From positions 186,001 to 250,000 of the forward strand of contig NZ_JAGZ01000004.1 of the NCBI RefSeq assembly GCF_000526915.1: a stretch of DNA of 64,000 nt, in the 5' to 3' direction. Positions 62,201 through 64,000 of this stretch are shown piece by piece. Position 1 is the first letter of the stretch, and every line of letters begins with the position of its first letter. The notes under the pieces were generated by a model. That model did no database searches, was not told the DNA's origin, and saw nothing but the letters and a program-made list of their open reading frames with translations. This stretch comes from Mycobacterium genavense ATCC 51234. Its GTDB lineage: Bacteria > Actinomycetota > Actinomycetes > Mycobacteriales > Mycobacteriaceae. A program made the position numbers and the translations under genes.

Positions 62201-63467
62201 GCTGGATCTGATCAGGATCCTTCCCGATACCCGCGACTATCTCGGTCGGCAAATCTCGCTACTGGATTTGATCAGTGCAGACACCGCCGCCAACCTGGTC
62301 TCTGATCTGGCCGACACCGGGCCGACGGGCGACTGCTGGATGGACGTCGGCGCAGTGGCCGAGATAGACCGCGATCTTGGTTCGATCCGACATGCACGCT
62401 CGGCTGCGGCCTCGCGTCTCCAACCGGCAGGTGAAGGCTCGATCGTCGTGCTGGGTGCTTCGGGAATCCTCGGAACGGGATTCGCGCAGGCGGTCCTGGA
62501 CCTGAAAAAGTCCGGAGCATTGCGGCCTGAAGTAGTTCTGGTCACGAGATCACCTCTCCCTGAACACAATCCGTGGGTTGACCTCGCGAGTATCCATGGT
62601 GTTCGGATCGAACAACTCTCCCGTCTCGGACCTGCGGAACTGGAAAAGATGATCCGCGTCACGGGTGCGCGAACCGTCGTCAACTGCGTCGGCAATACCA
62701 ACGTGCTCGTGCCTTACCGTGAACTCCGGCCCGCCAACCTCGAACTCGCTTCGACAATCGCCGAGGTGTGCACGAGCCGGGCGACGAGGTTGGTGCATTT
62801 GTCCACGTTTGTCGTCAATGCGGACGCAGCCGTACCGCGGGTTACCGATCCTCGTGAGGCGCCCTACCCTTATGTGGCATCCAAAGCGCTTGCGGAACTA
62901 GTCGTGGCCGCCGCGCCGGGCGAACTCGACTTCACGATCGCGCGCCTGCCCCGTGTGCTTGGCCACGCCCACCAGATGCGTGCTTCCTCAGACATCCTGG
63001 TTTCGGTCGCTGATGCCTGTAAAGCATTGGGGGCCTTTCCTTCCGTGGCTCTGATTGAAGAGGTCACCACCGGTCAGGCTGTTGCGGAGGCCATCCTGGG
63101 CCTGCTGCCCGAGTCGTCGGGATCGGCCGGTCTGGGACGCGGGATCACCGTGGTGCGTGGTGAGGCGGTGCCGTATGCTGAGCTTCTCGGCGAGTACGCC
63201 CGCGACCAACTCGATCCCTTTGAGTGGAAGCAGCGGCTGGATCAAAGCGACTGGGCTAAGCGAAATCCACGGCGGTGGGCGGTGATCGACGCCTGGATCA
63301 CCCTGGGGACACGACTCGGCAACCGCAGTTACGCGGACTATCTCGCGGCTTACCCGACCATCGCAGTCGGTGTCGAATCCGTCGCCGAGCTCGTCGCGAA
63401 ACCGCAGTCGGTGCGGACCGTACTCCATACCCAATTCGCTGCACCGGCCTCCCGCGGAGTCGGCTAG
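59256..63467 (+). CDS. nrp: Single-module nonribosomal peptide synthetase with reductase domain (C-A-T-R), Nrp/ScoA-like
   Basis: The product is 1403 residues and makes the peptide core of the isonitrile lipopeptide. The condensation domain has HHILLDG at about residues 139-145. The adenylation domain runs from about 450 to 930 with PTSGSTGNPK (~600), STYGPTETT and FAGRKDAIVKVSGKRVD. The carrier domain has the attachment serine in AEGTGSLDLIRILP (about S982). The reductase starts VVLGASGILGTGF (~1064) with TGxxGxxG-like and YPYVASK (~1204) elements, implying release as aldehyde or alcohol. M. tuberculosis Nrp is recalled as about 2500 residues with two modules; here only one is present, as in Streptomyces ScoA. 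There is no frameshift. The A-domain substrate (lysine or ornithine in relatives) cannot be read reliably by eye. Confidence 0.92.
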   Translation: MITPEEGCAFRVPLSRSQQNLYHGVVQDGEPTLYLVGKSYRFCQLELSRFLAALQATILNNPVQLCVLEAPPTDVDYPDLVPRLRSDDLVRVRAEDESQIGHDELSATWSAGILGKPLVRYTVRTDAMGYVSGLDVHTHHILLDGGATGLVEADLARYLRDGLPDENPCITAGLTKLAEAHRREATRVAEALQRLSGAVQRELAEEARDGGSGQGPNGAPGVAVKGVLRGSVRISGSAYDALLGLSETEQVPVNVLVAAAAVAVDASLRQSTESLLVHAVDNRFGDPDLNVATCLVNSVAHAVRFAAFASVQDVVRTLDRGYVRAVRRRWLREEHHRRMYLAINRTSHADALTLNFIREAYAPQLRPFLSETPVATAIGPVEGMTVACVQDEQLRTLELAVWHRADLPARKTPSRVAERIAAALEAIPTMWHHPIAMTVDEWLEVSPEGDCSPAESESEMRRRPAPAWFVDREGDVDEFLAKRSYVYPWLGWLVQSGAMPGDVLVFADDNTDKTIDLLIACHLAGCGYSVCDRVDGVAARAEAIAGHDGRYSAHSVDVAGARIGGQLDDALARLVGARIEQVMRDNQLGTKTAYIMPTSGSTGNPKLVRISHASLALFCAAARQAYGWGRKDIVLQCAPLTSDISVEEIFVSALGGSELVRTTSMKTGALDALAGDLVATRATVVDLPTAVWHLLCEDRDAIEAIRGSRLRQIVIGGEAIRSSAVDKWVDSGAAQGISLISTYGPTETTVVVTYLPIARDGVTVSDGTRLRLGRPVVPGSVFIAFGEVVIVGELVSSGYLGSDDRGFGTVTTRDGARHRAFATSDRTALDAEGFPVFAGRKDAIVKVSGKRVDTAEVTARIAAGPAVADVAVELHNGSLGVWFETRLTRAAAEDAGAVARIKHILKSLGVSSFFVVGVPHIPRKSNGNIDSDKLPTIPQRVDAVGSDAEAGQQAAGLAAIWSRHLASEIRPDSSLLAEGTGSLDLIRILPDTRDYLGRQISLLDLISADTAANLVSDLADTGPTGDCWMDVGAVAEIDRDLGSIRHARSAAASRLQPAGEGSIVVLGASGILGTGFAQAVLDLKKSGALRPEVVLVTRSPLPEHNPWVDLASIHGVRIEQLSRLGPAELEKMIRVTGARTVVNCVGNTNVLVPYRELRPANLELASTIAEVCTSRATRLVHLSTFVVNADAAVPRVTDPREAPYPYVASKALAELVVAAAPGELDFTIARLPRVLGHAHQMRASSDILVSVADACKALGAFPSVALIEEVTTGQAVAEAILGLLPESSGSAGLGRGITVVRGEAVPYAELLGEYARDQLDPFEWKQRLDQSDWAKRNPRRWAVIDAWITLGTRLGNRSYADYLAAYPTIAVGVESVAELVAKPQSVRTVLHTQFAAPASRGVG

Positions 63468-63485
63468 CAATCTGCGGCAGTCCGT

Positions 63486-64000
63486 CTACTGTCGCCGGCC
63501 GCGGGACAACAGCTCGCGCAGCATCGCGTTGTAGGCCTCGAGATCGTCGTCAACGTAGCCGGAATCGACATGCCGATCCGACCGGGACGCGGCCCGACGA
63601 TCTTCGCGCGCCCACTGCGCCACCAGGGCAACGACCACCAACACCACCGGCAGCTCGCTAGACCCCCACGCGATCGCTCCGCCCAGATGCTGGTCACCGT
63701 TGAGACTGGCCAGCCAGGGTAATCCGACGGAGCGGTAGAACTTTTCGCCGATGACCGAGGTCGTCGTCATGATCGCGATTCCGAAGAACGCATGGAACGG
63801 CATCACCGCGAAAAGCAGCCCCAGCCGACCCAGAAACGGTAACTTCCGTGGTCCGGGATCGATGCCGATAATGCTCCAGAAAAACAGGTATCCGACCAGC
63901 AGGAAGTGCACGCTCATCAGTTCGTGGCCCCAGTGGTATCGGACCAAGCTATTGAAGAGCGGGGTGAAATAGACGATATACAGCGAGGCGACAAACAGGA
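63486..64000 (-). CDS. CtaG/CopD-like multi-pass membrane protein, C-terminal part (runs off window)
   Basis: The gene continues beyond the window edge, so only about 170 C-terminal residues are seen ([36 protein letters not shown]). The sequence matches the cytochrome c oxidase assembly factor CtaG domain (MxxHMxxH-like: [16 protein letters not shown]; later [12 protein letters not shown] and [15 protein letters not shown]). Histidines in these helices are candidate copper ligands. M. tuberculosis Rv0102, next to nrp, has this type of domain fused to a CopD-like part. Here the gene is convergent with nrp, 18 bp apart. The basic/acidic tail ends [14 protein letters not shown]. Confidence 0.82.
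   Translation of the reverse strand, partial: LFVASLYIVYFTPLFNSLVRYHWGHELMSVHFLLVGYLFFWSIIGIDPGPRKLPFLGRLGLLFAVMPFHAFFGIAIMTTTSVIGEKFYRSVGLPWLASLNGDQHLGGAIAWGSSELPVVLVVVALVAQWAREDRRAASRSDRHVDSGYVDDDLEAYNAMLRELLSRGRRQ

Noticed and set aside
1..64000. CRISPR arrays, insertion sequences, prophage or integrase genes.
   Set aside because: No spaced direct repeats, transposase or integrase motifs were seen; the tRNA-Gly has no adjacent integrase or repeated 3' end.

Overview
The window is chromosomal DNA of a Mycobacterium, probably a slow grower outside the M. tuberculosis complex. It is GC-rich with GTG/TTG starts. It carries genera-typical genes: the iniBAC operon with its STAND regulator IniR, the EtfD-type membrane oxidoreductase, a PPE protein, an MmpL transporter, LpqJ, and an isonitrile-lipopeptide biosynthesis cluster. 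Many genes match M. tuberculosis Rv0320-Rv0344 in order. Two other blocks (Rv0861c-Rv0862c-like and Rv0092-Rv0103c-like) lie elsewhere in M. tuberculosis, so the window is a synteny mosaic. All homologies are from memory; no search was run.

Layout. 1-8603: four paralogous membrane proteins (a degenerate actin/Hsp70-like cytosolic domain, one transmembrane helix, and a Pro- then Gly/His-rich tail) around a small secreted protein, tRNA-Gly(CCC), an Rv0320-like exported protein and dcd. 8693-17538: udgA, Rv0332/Rv0333-like genes, rmlA, a YibE/F membrane protein, aspC and etfD (sugar-nucleotide and central metabolism). 17675-26935: iniR divergent from an Rv0340-like gene and iniB-iniA-iniC (envelope stress, dynamin-like proteins). 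26929-31730: a convergent set of envelope genes, namely an Hsp70-like protein with a Pro/Thr tail, two small Thr-rich single-pass proteins, a Tat-exported GH76 mannanase-like protein and lpqJ. 31832-34964: a damaged carbon-monoxide-dehydrogenase-type operon (coxL-coxM-coxS), whose truncated coxL abuts a truncated MDR oxidoreductase. 35122-43003: an accessory region with three TetR regulators, an SDR, an SGNH hydrolase, a hydrolase remnant, a Zn-ribbon/OB protein plus Ltp-type thiolase, a broken FAD monooxygenase and a SpoIIAA-like protein. 42963-46872: XPB helicase and an Rv0862c-like protein. 47129-53062: a CtpA/B-type copper ATPase, an MmpL transporter and a small HMA metal-binding protein. 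53261-64000: an LCM-type methyltransferase, then PPE1, the isonitrile synthase, FcoT, FadD10, an ACP and a one-module NRPS, and finally the end of a CtaG/CopD-like membrane protein.

Working together: the last ~17 kb reads as a metal-handling island, with a lipopeptide metallophore pathway flanked by a copper ATPase, an HMA protein, an MmpL exporter candidate and a copper/oxidase-assembly protein. The centre is an envelope-stress island (IniR, IniBAC, Hsp70-like, mannanase-like, lipoprotein).

Data quality: at least fourteen genes or gene halves are broken by a single-base gain or loss, most next to short homopolymer runs. Many of these are probably sequencing errors rather than true pseudogenes. 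Two in-frame nonsense codons (iniB, FAD monooxygenase), the coxL/MDR junction and the coxS internal deletion are not of that kind.
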